Assembly (NCBI GenBank): GCA_024500155.1
Contig: CM044880.1
Location: 14,636,379-14,700,378, forward strand
Direction of reading: 5' to 3'
Length of the DNA stretch: 64,000 nt
Source: Chenopodium formosanum
Taxonomy: Eukaryota > Streptophyta > Magnoliopsida > Caryophyllales > Amaranthaceae
Below are positions 10,266-23,772 of this stretch, piece after piece. The position numbers and the translations under genes were made by a program. The notes below the pieces were generated by a model. The model ran no database searches. It had not been told where the DNA came from and saw nothing but the letters and a program-made list of their open reading frames with translations. How positions within the stretch are numbered: position 1 is the stretch's first letter; each line of letters starts with the position of its first letter.

Positions 10266-13200
10266 TGCTTACACTTATTAGAGTGTGGGGTTCCTACAGG
10301 CTTTTATACCTTGCAACGTACAGACGTTTTACGGAAAGAACATAATATACTACAAATGTAAAGAATATACAGTTGTAGTAAAAATAACATACTATTAAAA
10401 AATAATAAACATATACCTAAAGTAAAAAGAACATGATTGCACCAAAAATGAGTGAAAAAACCATATGTCCATGTTCTTTTATTGTGAGTGTAATGTACTT
10501 TTATTTGTGATATAATGTTCATTGTTTATTGTGTAATATTCTTTTTGTCTTTAAATTATGGTGGGTGCATATAAATAATGTACATTACATAATATAATCA
10601 TGTTATTTATTAATATTACAGATGTTTTTTAGATATAAAAAAAAACATAAAATTAGATGTTCTTTACAAAATATCTATACGTTTTTTACAAAACAATTAT
10701 ATGTTCTTTCAACATTTTTTTATCTGTACCAAGCAAGGTGTAGGCGGTTGTACCTTAAAATATTCACACATATTATGGAGCAGGACTACAGGAGTATTCT
10801 AAATGAACATCACTGATTAACTTCTCTACCCTTTTAAAAACCAAAAGTTGTGGGCACTATTTGAAATCTACAGTCCATTTCCGTTTTTACCCTTCTTGCC
10901 TTTTTTTTTCCTTTTTCCTAATGTATGTATCTAATGTCTTCACTGATTTCTAATGTACCTAGCTGATGTGGGTCCCACGTAACAAAGTTTTCCTTTTCCC
11001 TTTTTGGGGTTCCCCTTTATTCTTTGTTAGTATTTTTTTAAAATCTATCTTTGTTTTTTTTCTTAAAAGGAAAAATGGTATTTCAAAAACGATTTGTTAT
11101 TTTTTTTTCCTCAATTTTGTTTTTTTCTTAGCAAATGAAAAAATATTTTTAAGAAAAATAGGAAAGACTGATTTCTTAGGATTTGATTTTTGGTTTTTTT
11201 TTCTGCCTTTTTTTTGTTTTCCTTTTTATTTACTAAACACATAGAAATTGACTTTTACATAGCAGTGTTGATAATTAGTCATGAAAAAATGGGTGATTTA
11301 GTGTAATGTATTAGTTTGCCACATGTGATTTTGATTTAGTCATTAACTATTTCGTACCTGGTTTATTGTTGATCATTAATGTTGAAAATTAATATTAAAG
11401 CATTTTGTTGTGTTGCTTAATGCACATGTTTTGTTTGTCTGAATTTCTGAAAAAAATTGCCTTGCTTTTTAAAAAGGTTTTCTGTTACAAATTAATTAGT
11501 AATTTGTTGCTAATTAAATGTTAGTGATTATTAGATTGAAAAGAAGTGGTGTGAGGTGGAGATGTTTATTCAGTCAATCAGAATTGTTACTTGTAAGGAT
11601 TTGGTCTTCCATATTTTAGGGGCTATTAGAGTGTAGCTTTGTGTATGCTTCTTTGACTAACAATAGACTTTGAAATTAGGTGTACTTGTATTTATTTTTT
11701 AAAAAAAGGGATATTGGGTTGTACTTATAGTGAATTTATATAAATGAGTTTCCTTGTTTGTGGTTAAATAAGTCTAGCACTTGAGCTCTCTCTTTCATTT
11801 GATTTGTTCTGCTGTTGGTGCTATATAAAAAAGTCATAGCAAAGTGATTTAGTTTTAAGCGAAGAAAATCAGGTAACTTAAATCTTGTTAGCTTTTTGGG
11901 ATAAATGTATATTGCATATATGTATCTTATTGATTATTTCATTGTTATGATCTATGGAACAATTTCCAATAATCTTATGGACCTAGACTTTGATTATCCA
12001 TGACACAAGACAATTCCATATATTACAGGACGGTGGCAAGGACTTAGAAGATTTTCTATTGTAATTTGTATACATATGGGTGTGTCATTATGTTGTTGTT
12101 TGATGAATGGAACTTGATGCGTTCAGTGAAATGATTTGTTATTGGTTTGTTGTGATTTAGTCATGGAATGTAGGATTAGGTTTTCATAATGTATGGTTTT
12201 GGTTGTTATGAAATATAGTGCTTGGTTTAGATGATATACTGTTGCTTTTATGTTAGTTATTGTTGGGAGAGCGGTCTGTTTAGTGTGGTGTTATCTGCTG
12301 AATTATGTTATGTGTTGTTAGGAGGTGTGGTTGTGTTGTTTGGAGTATGTCACATAGGCTATGATCAGTTCTTGACTTCTTATTTGTAAATTTGACTACA
12401 CTTTTAGCCTTATTTGTACATTGTCAATTGAGACGTCATTAAATTCGTATTAACATATACTTTCCAATTATGAAATTTTCATTATTTTTCTTGATTGCAA
12501 AATCAAAGATAATTAGCTATCAGTGCATGCTAAGTAGTATGACATTTGAATAGATTAGATTTTTGCATTTATGAATAAGCAAATTTTTGCATCTATTTAA
12601 TATAAATCGGTTGCTTTAGGCAGCATCTGAGTGGATTACTTTTATAGAACCCAAAAAAGGTGAGCGTAGATTTTTAGGGTTCGGTTTTGTTGGCTCTTTG
12701 AGGTTGATCTGTTGAGTTAGTCGTGTGTTGTAGCTAATTTTGGAATGTGTTGTTTAGGTTCAGTAATTTGGGGATTTATGGAGTAGTTTGTGTGTTTGTT
12801 GGATAATGGTGGTAGATTGATACTTGTTCTATTTTCTGGGGGTTTGGGTGCTGCTTTGCAGAGTTTAGCCATGTAATGCAGTAGGTCTGGAGATTTGGTA
12901 TTTAGGTTGAGTAGCTTTGGAATTTATGGGCTAAGCTAAATGTTTGTTGCATTATGGTCAGTCTTTCTTTAGGTTTTGCATGTATTTTTTGTCATTTGTT
13001 AATTGTGCTTTGGAGGTGAAAAGTGATGAAAGCATGGTTCTAAGTAGTCATGAATGATAGGAAGTGTTGACTTGCTTTGTGTGTTGTTAGATTATACTAT
13101 ATGGTCATAGGAGAATCCTTTGTTTCCTGTCATCTCTTCTATAGTTTTTTTGGGAGTAGCTTTTTTTCTAGGAAGTATCCTGTTTTATGCATTAGTTATA

Positions 13201-13438
13201 CTTGTCCATGTATGCAGCTATATATTTGCCCTTTTTATAATGTTTTTTTTTGTTGTCATATATGCTGCTGCTATGAGCTGCTTTTCTAGGTTTGTGTATG
13301 AGAATATGTGGTCCTATCATAGGCTGCTTTGTTGCTGTAAAAAGTCAACCAATATTGTCTAGGTATCTAAATTTGGGTTGCATATAATGATTAGTGCTTT
13401 GGGTCTTTTAAAAATTTTGATGCCTGTTTTTACAAGTC
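10266..13438 (+). other. T-rich non-coding stretch upstream of the 13.4-kb gene remnant
   Basis: Long T- and GT-rich sequence without a credible frame. About 10320-10810 contains several AGAACAT-type words. The texture from about 11.6 to 13.4 kb is typical of plant introns or leaders, and a TTTTTACAAG acceptor-like site sits just before the ATG at 13439. It could be a 5' intron or leader of the remnant gene or of the Helitron, but no exon could be established. Confidence 0.3.
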
Positions 13439-14443
13439 ATGGACTTGCCACCCACACAAGTAGTGATGCCATTTCGTGCCCTTCTAAATCAGATTACCAA
13501 GTACTTGAACTTTCCTAATCCGGATTACCAGTTTGTTGATGAGCCAGGAAGCATTGCTTATGTGGTAATCCGGACAGATTGCGGTCCCATTGCATCTGTT
13601 TACATTGGTGGCTATACTAGCAGTGTAGAAGAGTCCTGTGAAGTGGCTACTAGAAAGGTTGTTTATGACCTAATGAAAAAATATGAATTAATTGTTAAGG
13701 ATGTGACTTATTTAAGGAAATAAATGTATGATCGTCGTGGTCAGCTGTTTTGGTTGAAGAAGGAAGAGCTAAAGCGCATTGAAAAGGAGGAATGTAAGGT
13801 GTTTATGTATGAAGACCTTCATTTTGGAACTGAGGATAACTATAGGAAGATTGTTGTGGATTTTGTTGTCATTTTAAGGGCCATCTTTAGAACTGTTGAG
13901 ATAAGGTGCACTCCAATTGAAACAATTGAACATTCTCCCGACGAGTATACTTCCTGGTTTACTGTCATGCCTCATAAAGAAGGAATAGGATTTCGATGTT
14001 TATTTAGTGATCGTTGCCAAACTGCAGCTGCAACTAAGCAAAGCCTAGCTAGAAAGGCTATCGACTATCTTAGAGATGTCTTTAACCTTGTCATAGTTGA
14101 TGCCAATTATAAGGTCACAACAACTAGGTTTGATGCCATCTTATGTACCTTAGAGAGGGAAAGCTATGTAGGTGTCAAAGAACGTGTGCTGGGAATTAAA
14201 GAGGAGCTGGAACCTTCTACCGTTCTTATTGAGCAAGATTATCTTACTCCATTTGGATAGGAATTTTAGGTGCCCGTGTCTATTCCACCTGCTTTGCCTC
14301 CTAAGAAGCGGCTTTTAAGACACATATATGCTGAAACATCTCCTTCTGCAGATTCTGGCTGTAAGATGGTTTCTGTCTTTCTAGTTCCAAAAGATTTGGC
14401 TAAGTGTTTTAAGCGAGCAAAGCTTGGTGCTAAGAAAAATTAG
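13439..14443 (+). pseudogene. Broken two-domain protein, double-stranded-RNA-binding-like
   Basis: A single reading frame runs for 334 codons from the ATG at 13439 to the TAG at 14441, interrupted by in-frame stops at 13721 (TAA), 14258 (TAG) and 14267 (TAG). The first part (FRALLNQITKYLNFPNPDYQ, then IASVYIGGYTSS, then an ATRKVVYDLMKKYELIVKD helix) has the helix-strand-helix layout of a dsRNA-binding domain. The second part ends with the parallel SLARKAIDYLRDVFNLVIVD, suggesting an internal duplication. The C-terminus is basic (PPKKRLLRH, FKRAKLGAKK). All three stops are one C-to-T change from CAA or CAG. It sits about 1.1 kb upstream of the first recognisable Helitron exon on the same strand and may be Helitron cargo, but this is inference. 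The fold assignment is from pattern only. Confidence 0.5.
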
Positions 14444-14808
14444 GTCCTGTTAGTGTATTACAGATTAGTGGTGCTGCTGTAGTTGTATTACCTAGCTCTT
14501 TTGTTTATTTGTGTAGCTGGGTTAGTTCCTTAGTACTAGAATTATCATAGGACTATCTGTTATTTTCCGGTCTAACATCAGGACTGTATTAAGTGACATT
14601 GTGTAAGGCATCTTTTGTGACAAGCATTTTTGATCTTATGTATTTTGTATAGTATATATTTGATGCAATAATAGAATGGACTTGGCTAAATGTTTTTATG
14701 TATGATTGTTGTTGAGCTTGTTCTCTTGATTTATGAGATATGCAAAATTTATGTATGTGATGTTCTATGTTGTTTGTTTATTAAAGTGATTGCAATGTTA
14801 TTGGCTAA

Positions 14809-14809
14809 C

Positions 14810-14899
<90 letters not shown>
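14809..14899. repeat. (TA)n microsatellite
   Basis: About 45 TA units with one interruption (TATACATA near 14820). It lies between the 13.4-kb remnant and the Helitron Rep gene. The rest of 14444-15090 holds nothing recognisable. Confidence 0.9.
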
Positions 14900-14902
<3 letters not shown>

Positions 14903-15343
14903 CTATATTTGGTAATAACCAGGATCTATGTAGTACAGTTGCTCATACTATGGAATTATAGTACGATAGTTGTCTGAAGTCGTTGTCTGTTCAGCTATGA
15001 GTATGTCCTGCAACATGTGATTTATCTTTATTATAAATAGATATGCCATCTAAGGTTCTTATTCTGAGCTGTGTGTTTTCAAAATCATGGTGTAGATCGG
15101 TTATTACGAGAACCATCATCTTCAAAAGGATATAATACTAAACGACTTAAAAGTTTAGAATCTGGGTCTCAGAATGAAATGCAGAGGTATATTTACATGT
15201 TGAAATGCATTTCAGTGAATTTTCACATCCATGAAGTTGTTCCGTATTAGAAATATCATTTAATTCCTGCAATAGAGGCTATGCATGCCTAGAAAAGTAC
15301 CTAATGGAATAGCTACGTGTTTTGCTGCTTCTGTTTTGCTAGG

Positions 15344-18300
15344 ATGCAGAGTCTGCCAGCTACAAAGCGTGCCAAAATACCTAAACCCAAGCATCCTGTT
15401 ACAAGTAATTCAGACTATGCCATATCTTATATGACACTGAATATTTATGGCAATCAATTGAATAGAAATATAAATACATTCAGTATCTGTATCTCCCATT
15501 TTAATTAAGATATATATGTTTCAATGTTTTACAAATATGTTTTGCTAAGCAGGGATCCCTGATGCAGCAATTGGCAATAACTTACCTGCAGCACCCTATG
15601 AACTTCCTTCTCCTAATGAGTGTCCCAAGTGTGAGGCACGTAAATTTGCTTTTAAAACACCTCACTTCTATTGTGTTGATGGTGAGGTTAAGATTGCAGC
15701 AAGCGAATGCCCTGCACAGCTTGTGAGATTGCTTACTTCTATGGACGAAGATACAAAACATTTTAGGCAGTATATACGCTTATATAACAACATGTTTGCA
15801 TTTACATCATTGGGTGGAAATTTCGATGCTAAGACTAAAAAGGGGATATATGTCTTTAAGCTACATGGTCAGCTATATCATTATATTCCCTATTTACTCC
15901 CTGGAAAGGAAAGACCTAAGTACATGCAGCTCGACTTCTATGATGGAGAACTTGAGGCCAAAAAAAGGCTTGGCTGCTTTCCAGAACTCAGGGAAGATGT
16001 GCTGGCTATTCTGATGGAGATTACTAAACTAAATCCTTATGCTAGATTCTTTCGTTCACTAAGAGAGATCCAGGTGACTGAATCTACACAAATATTAATA
16101 AACAAGACAATTGTGCCAGATCAGCGTGTTTACATTAATGCTCCCTCAACTGATGAAGTTGCTGTCATATGGCCAGAAAGTACATCATCTAGTGAATCAG
16201 AAAGTTCCCATATTCTGGTGACGGCAAAAAAAGATACATCTCATCATGATAGACCTCAAGATGATTTAGCTGAAAATGATTTATCAGAAGATGAGTCAAG
16301 TTATAATGATCTACCTAAAAAGAGTTTGTGTCATAGAATCATGCATTATTATGGTTGCTATGATCCTTTTAAATATCCGCTGCTTTTTCCATATGGTGAT
16401 TGCGGGTGGACACAAGGTTTAAAAAAGATGTCTCGAGGTGGAAGACAACAACTACAATCACAGACTGATCTTGTTTCTTCGTGCAGTGTTCATACTACTG
16501 AAGAGCTGCTATAGGAGGAAGCAAGGCGTATGTACATTCTATATCTTTTAACACTTAGATAATCCATGTATATAAGAGATGTATAGTAAGAATAAAAGCA
16601 GACAGATTATTACTGAAAAAGGGTAGAGTGATATGCTTGGTTATATTCTAGCATGGGATTTTCAATGTTGTATTGTGAACTATTTTTACAATTCTTTAAA
16701 CTTGGGAAAAAATTGTGCATTTTCAGGTGCAAGTGGAGGCTCATCAAAGACAGATAGGAACATTTTAGCTAGGGAATACTATGCATACAAGCTTCAGTGC
16801 AGACCTAATAACATGTTGATAAGAGGAGCTAGATGCTTTCAACAGTACATAGTAGATATGTATGTCAAAGTTGAGAATACACGGTTATATTTTTTCCGTA
16901 GAAATTAGCAGACTATAAGAGCAGATCTCTATCAAGGAATCCTTGATACTATTGATTGTGGTGAGAATTGTGCATCAAATGTGGGGCTACAGGTCATACT
17001 GCCTCCAACATTCATTGGTGGTCCTCGAGATCTTAAAAAGAGATACTTAAATGCAATGGCTTTGGTTCAGCGGTTTGGCAAACCCGACTTATTCATTACA
17101 ATAACCTGCAATGCTAATTGACCTGAAATTAAACAAGAGCTTGCTATTGGAGAAAAGGCACAAGACAGGCCAGATATTGTTGCAAGGATCTTTAGAGCAA
17201 AAGTTCTTGCTTTAAAACACTTGATTAAAAAGAAAAAGGTGTTTGGTGAGGTAGCAGCAATGATCTATGTAATTGAATTTCAGAAAAGAGGCCTACCTCA
17301 TGCTCATTTCCAGATAATTCTAAAGCATGACTATAAAATCAAATGCCCTGCTGACTTTGACAAATTTGTCTGTGCTGAAATACCATCTGCTGACAACAAT
17401 CATCTTAGGAAAATTATTCTGAAGTACATGATGCATGGTCCATGTGGTCATTTGGATCCAGAGTGTCCTTGCATGAAACATAAGGGAAGTCATGGTCGTA
17501 AATATGGGTATCCAAAGCAGTTTTGTGATGAAACAAGAAATAGAAATGATGGGTATCCAATGTATCGGAGAAGAGATATAGGAGAGACTGTTACAATTCG
17601 AAAGACAGTCATGGATAATCAATGGGTCATTCCATATAATCCATGTTTATCATCATATTTTGACTGCCACTTAAATGTTGAAGTCTGTTATACTATAGAG
17701 GCGGTGAAGTATCTATACAAATATGTTTATAAGGGTCATGACAAAATATCTTTCAATGTTGTGCAATCTAAAGATGTTATTCCCATTCATGATGAAATAC
17801 ATCAATATCAATTAGGTCGTTGGGTTTCTCCATGTGAAGCTGCTTAGCGCCTTTTTGGTTTTGATTTTATACGAAATGCATCCACCAGTTTTGCCTCTTC
17901 CTGTACACTTACCCAATTAACAACTTATACTGTTAAGACCCCATGAACAGCTTACATCGGTGGTTTCAGATGACAAGCGTTCAAGAACTTGCCTTACAGA
18001 ATTTTTCCGCATGAATTGTAAGCTACCATCTGGAACAGGCTGGTTATACAATGAGTTTTCTGAGCACTATCGTTGGGATGCAAGTAGCAAACATTGGTAT
18101 AAAAGGCAAAATAAAAAGATAGTCATTGGTAGACTGGCTTTTGTTGGACCTTCAGAAGGAGAAAGATACTATCTTAGATTGTTGCTGCACAATGTCAGAA
18201 GTCCCAGGTCATTTGAAGATCTGCAAACAGTGAATGGTCATTTATGTGCTACATTTCAGAAAGCTGCACTCAAACTCAGGCTATTAGAAGAAGATGATTC

Positions 18301-20055
18301 AGTTGATTTATGTTTGAAAGAAGGTTGTGCAATTCAGATGCCAATTGCAGTTCGCAAACTCTTTGCTATTGTACTTATCTTTTGCCAACCTAGCAATCCT
18401 GTCTCTCTCTGGATGAAATACTATAGCTTTTTGTCCGAGGATTTTAGACACAGATATGCTTCTGATCCACAAAAAGTAAGACAACTCACTGTCAGATCAG
18501 TTGAGTGGTTTCTGGAATCGATGGGCAGCTCTCTTGCTGCATATGGCTTAGACCATTTAGTTCAGCCTGATGATGAAATACGAAGAACAAAGGATATAGA
18601 AGATGCATTGAATGCTCCAATACCAGACCATTGTTTACAATGCAAGAGTCAGTTGAATCAGGCTCAACGAGAGGCCTTTAATATTATAATGGATCACGTT
18701 ATAAAGCAAAAAGATGGAGCATTTTTTATAGATGGTCCTGGTGGAACAGGAAAGACCTTTTTATATAATGCTTTATATGCTGAAATAAGGCTCATGAATA
18801 AGATTGTTTTGCCAACTACAACATCTGGTATAGCTGCAGCCAATATTCCCTTTGGAAGGACTGCTCATTCCCGGTTTAAAATTCCACAGGATCCTCTTGA
18901 GTCACTTGCTTGTAATGTGCCTAAACAAGGCAGTCTAGCTGCACTACTAAGAGAAACAACCCTCATCATTTGGGATGAGGCTTCAATGGAAAAAAAAAAA
19001 AATGTTGAATCACTTGATGTGTTACTCAGGGATATTTGTAACCCTGAACTCTTATTTGGAGGGAAAATTATCGTCTTTGGAGGAGATTTTGGGCAAGTTC
19101 TTCCGGTTGTCCAAAAAATAACACAACGCAAAGCAGTTGCTGCTAGCCTGGTCACTTATGTTCTGTGGCCACTGTTAATTAAGTTTAGATTAACAGAGAA
19201 TATTCGAGCTAGACAAGATCCAACCTATGTAGCCTTTTGCTGGCATTAGGAAATGGATAGTTGCAAAACAGTGATAATGCTCTTGTTCAGCTTCCACCAG
19301 CAACTATACAGCCTTAAGATGTTGTTGTAGCTCAAGATATGCAGCTGACTTCAGTTGCTTTTCCAGAAATGAATATGCCTCCATTTGATGCTAATATATT
19401 CACCACCATAGCTATACTCACACCAATCAATGACGATGTAGATATTATTAATGAAATCTTAATAGCAAAATTTCCAGGTGAACCTGTGGCCTACAAGAGT
19501 TATGATTCCATGATTGACGATAATTGCCCCATATATCCTATAGAATTTTTAAATAAGCTCTATCCTGGCGGCATGAGTCCCCATGAACTTTTATTGAAAG
19601 TCAACAGTCCAGTTATACTATTGCGTAACATCTTACCATCATCAGGTCTTTGCAATGGAACAAGGCTGATATGCAAAAAGTTCTTCCCAAATCTCATTGA
19701 ATGTGTTATTGTTGTTGGCCATCATAAAGGAGAGCACGTATTAATACCAAGAATTAAGTTAATACCATCAGAGTCTTCAGCTTATCCTTTTCAATTTCAG
19801 CGTAAATAGTTTCCTTTAAAGATAAGCTTTGCAATGACCATCAACAAAGCTCAAGGGCAAACACTTAATAAAGTTGTTGTCATTCTTCCACGATCATGTT
19901 TTTCTCATGGTCAATTGTATGTTGTTGCCCTATCTCGAGCTCGAGAAGCAGCAAATGTAAGTGTTATAACTGATATGGATGCTGATCAGGCAGATCTGGG
20001 TTATGTTAGAAATGTAGTATCCTATGATATTCTTTGTATGGCTGGCATCATCTAG
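15344..20055 (+). pseudogene. Helitron Rep/PIF1-like helicase (RepHel), decayed
   Basis: This is a rolling-circle replication initiator fused to a 5'-3' helicase. A small exon ends near 15403. Exon 15553-16527 has an N-terminal zinc-finger-like CPKCEARKF...FYC and the HYYGCYDPFKYPLLFPYGD block. Intron 16528-16726 joins in phase to the Rep exon. The HUH motif (GLPHAH) is at 17290-17307 and the tyrosine segment YLYKYVYKG at 17710-17736. The helicase has Walker A GPGGTGKT (18734-18757), Walker B IIWDEAS (about 18962-18982), GGDFGQVLPV (about 19078), LTENIRA, then MTINKAQGQTL and QLYVVALSRAR (19834-19955). Breaks: stops at 16512, 16906, 17119, 17845, 17918 and 19807, frameshifts near 17870 and 19240, and further stops between 19256 and 19330. 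Exon limits are from splice consensus. Confidence 0.85.
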
Positions 20056-20782
20056 CTACATCAATGAGTGATTTCTTTTTATTTCTTCTTATAATAGTGC
20101 ATTAAAGATTTGTGATTTATTTTTAGATTAGATTACCCAACTAGATACTTTTCTTTAATTGATTAATTGTTGAATTGATTTTTTTCTGCAGGTAGCCTTT
20201 TCAATCAACTGGTATCCTTTTTCAGTATGGCATAGTTCACTAAACAACAATATAAGTTTTATTTAAGGTATGATATGCTACTAAACAATTTATGAACATT
20301 TTTCTTTAGATTCTGGTATAATATCAGCTTCAATGAACTACTGACATCTTGTAAATGCCTTTTGGGTTTTATGTATAGTGTTGGAAGCCTTTTTTGCTGA
20401 TCACATAGCCATACAGTAACAGCTTAGCTTTTGGGCTCTCCCTCATGTCTATGCCTAAGACAGTCAACCAGGCAGTATCTTTAATTACCAAGCTGCTTAT
20501 ATGTACTAAATAAACAACAACCTATTATGAACAGTCTACATTTTATGTATATGTATATAATAAGTAAGCAAACAGACTGCTGTGATTGGTTTTAATTTTA
20601 TGCAGATATATAAACCGAACATATATGTAGTTTGTAATGCCTTAAATACATTATTTGTGTTTTCTTAACACTGAAAACAAAAGCATTGTCATTATAGACT
20701 AAGAATTTAACAAATACACAAACTAGCAACAAATGTACTAAGAAAACAAGAAAATAAATTGTATACTTTTTCTTAAAAAAAA

Positions 20783-21913
20783 GGGAAATTCTCTTTGGTA
20801 GACCTCTAATAATAAACATTCTCAGTGGTCAAATGCAAAAAAAAGTTATTATCTTTGGTGAACCATGTTTTAAAAAGTTTTATCAATGGTAACATTAAGC
20901 AAGGTAATTAGGCATTTTAAGCGTGACTATGGTTAACTAATGATGTAATGACTAATTTGACCCTATGGTTAACCCCTTCTTAGATTTTTTTAAAGGAAAA
21001 AAAAAAACCCAAACCCCTCACCTAGCCACCAGCACCAGTGCCGGCGGCTAACCCCCAGCCGGCTTGCCTTCCCACCTCCGGTCGGCGACGCCTGTCCTCT
21101 ACCACCTCCGGCCGGCGACGCCCCACCTCGACCCCGTTCCTCCCTTTCCCATTTCCCCCATCGATCACCACCCGCCCCCACCTCCTCTCTTTCCCATTTC
21201 CCCCACCACCATTCGTCGGGCCCTTATCGCACCCAAAACCACCACGAAAACCAACACCCCTCCCGACGAACCCCTTCCCCGACAAAACCACCACAAACCC
21301 TTGAAATCTACCCAAAACCACCGGAAAACCGAAACCCATTTCCTAGGTTTGGTTTCAAAACCCTAAACGGGTTTGGGTATTTTTTGGTGTTTTGGGGTTT
21401 TTTAGGATTTTTGGCCGGCAAACAAGGGGGTCGTCGGGGAAGGGCGCCGATTTTGTGGTGGTTAGAGTACGTGATCGGCGGTGGGCATTGAGTAGGGAAA
21501 ATAGGAAGGGTCGAAAAGGGGAAAGAGAGAGGAGGTGGGGGCGGGGGAGGCGGGGCGTCACCAGGGGAGGCCGGCGCACCAGTGAAGGTAGAGCTGGGCG
21601 CCGGTGTCGGCGTCGATTTTGGTGTAGGAAGGGGAGGAGGAGGGGGAGAGGGAATGGTGGGGAAGGTGGTGGCAGGGTGGTGGTTTTTATTTTTATTTTT
21701 ATTTTTTTAATTAATTTTAAAATGGGGGTATTTTAGGCATCACAACTTTTTTTACTTAGAATGGTTAACCATGGTTAAGAAATGCCTAATTACCTTGCTT
21801 AATGTTACCATTGATAAAACTTTTTAAAACATGGTTCACCAAGGATAATAACTTTTTTTGCATTTGACCACTGAGAATATTTATTATTAAAGGTCTACCA
21901 AAGAGAATTTCCC
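20783..21913. mobile_element. Mutator-like foldback element with GC-rich core
   Basis: Terminal inverted repeats of about 135 bp start GGGAAATTCTCTTTGGTAGA at 20783, and the right copy ends at 21913 with only a few mismatches. The flanks TAAAAAAAA and AAAAAAAAA fit a 9-bp duplication but are low complexity. The core (about 21000-21690) is strongly GC-rich, C-rich on the left half and G-rich on the right, so much of the element can fold back on itself. Short proline/arginine-rich frames in the core show no recognised domain and no transposase. The ends begin like those of the element at 30783-32077. It is inserted between the Rep/helicase and RPA genes of the Helitron. Confidence 0.8.
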
Positions 21914-23772
21914 AAAAAAAAAAAAGGTACTTTGGTTTATCCACCACTACCTGCAGACAAAAGACTAATGGAAGAGAAGAATTTGAGGGGAAAAGATGTT
22001 CCTAGAAAATGGCAAAGAAAATAGAAACCACATGCACAAGATATGGTCTATTTTTATACATGCAGTGCATGTGACATGAACAGTTACTTCAGTATCATTT
22101 TAGGCCATAGCACAAAGAAATTTACAAATTATAACATTTGACTTGCTTTTATTTAGATAGAACAATAATACAATAAGAGATATATAGACAAATATATGCA
22201 AGCTAAAAGATATGAAGATGCATTTGGAAATCTATACTTAGATATTATGAAAGTACATCCTATATATCTCTAATATATACAGTTCCCTATTTTACAAGTA
22301 AGGTTAATGATTTTATGCAAAGAAATACAACAGAATACTGTTACAGAAACAGTAAGTTTGAATTCTTGCTTCTTCCTTTTATTTTCTTTTATGCTCACTC
22401 ATATTATAGTATAAATAAAAACACTAAGTCTTACTGCTTTCTCGTATGACTCATTATCTAGGCAATATATATATCACCACCAGAAAACCAAAAAAAAAGG
22501 CCAAAACAAAAAAACGTAAAAGTAAAAGAAGCTCATATTCTCAAACATCAGCATTAAATCCTCTGCTCTTGGATAGGTATGATCAGCCTATACACTACTT
22601 CAGATTGTTGACTCTTATTCAGTTTCTAAGTTCATTTTATTAGCAGTTATTGCTCACTGAAATTGCATGATAGATTTCATATGTGCTAGCATTTAATATT
22701 TTAAAAGTTCTAGGTATCATGTAGCAAAAAAAGTCATTATTTGTCTGTGTGTAAGTTACTTATATCATGCATAGATTCCTGTTGATGCTCAGAATTGCAT
22801 GTCTGTTCACCATGTTAATTAATATGAAATATGGCTGGTATTCTACTTGATTCTATCCCTCTGTATTTACCTAATCAGACCCTTTTCATTAAGTGCTAGA
22901 TCAATTTATTTACATCACACTAGAAAACTACTAAGTATTATAGTCCTATAGGCTTAATTAATTAAGCATCAGGATTCTAAATGGTTTACTTTCTGCTCTT
23001 ATGTGCTCTATGAATTTATAATATGCTTTTATAAACATGAATGGGTGAGCTACCTGTTTTCAGAGGTTAATGGTTATTTAATTATATTTACACTGGACAG
23101 TTAATGTACAAATGTTATATACATTGAATTTGATATTTGAATGAAATTGGTATTAAGTAGAATCAATTCATTTGTTTGGTGCAGTTAGCATCTAAAAATA
23201 CCTTTGATTTGGTAGCTTTAATAAATTGATACACTCATTAAGCTTTAACAAATCAGAGAACAACATTTCAGACTAAAATATACTACATACATTATAGTAT
23301 AAAATATCATTGTTTAGATTCTTGTAAGATTTACTTTTTAAGAGATGTACAGAATTATATCAGATAACACAAAATAGGTCATAAATCCCTAAAGCTGAGA
23401 TAATGAGTTGTTTTGGCCTTTTTGGTTATAATAAGTTGTTTTACAAGTGAGTTCCCTATAATAAGCCATACATCTAAAAGTTGGATTTTGAGTTCAAAAA
23501 GTGAGTTGAGCTGCAAGAATAAACTACTTAATACCAAAGATACAAAAGCAATATGCACCCTACTTATTTTGAAGCATAAGAGTAAATACAGTATGAGTCT
23601 TAAATGAAATCAGTATAACAACAACATAGTGTTTAATTAATTACTTACTCTTAAAAATAAGCATCTATATGTACACATATATACAAAATTTATCAGGTCA
23701 TAGCACCTAATAAGTTATCATAATTTGTTTCTAAAATCCAAACTTATTCGATCTTTTCTTTCTGATTTCCAG
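21914..23772 (+). other. Helitron inter-genic or intronic sequence
   Basis: AT-rich DNA between the nested element and the first recognisable RPA exon. A lysine-rich, exon-like patch lies at 22480-22580 (KKKAKTKKRKSKRSS) but cannot be tied to either gene. Nothing else was recognised. Confidence 0.35.

Noticed and set aside
10966..11244. Phe-rich hydrophobic frame that could be a membrane protein
   Set aside because: Generated by T-rich sequence; no family pattern or start context.
13077..13362. Cys/Phe/Tyr-rich hydrophobic frames before the 13.4-kb remnant
   Set aside because: T-rich intron-like sequence; two overlapping frames look equally plausible, a sign of chance.
13721..13723. Stop-codon readthrough or recoding in the dsRBD-like gene
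   Set aside because: Three stops of two kinds plus neighbouring dead Helitron genes make ordinary decay far simpler.
14690..14977. Frame with a long Ile-Tyr repeat
   Set aside because: It reads through the (TA)n microsatellite.
21022..21736. Pro-, Arg- and Gly-rich frames on both strands
   Set aside because: They lie in the GC-rich core of a foldback Mutator-like element; composition-driven and without a known domain.
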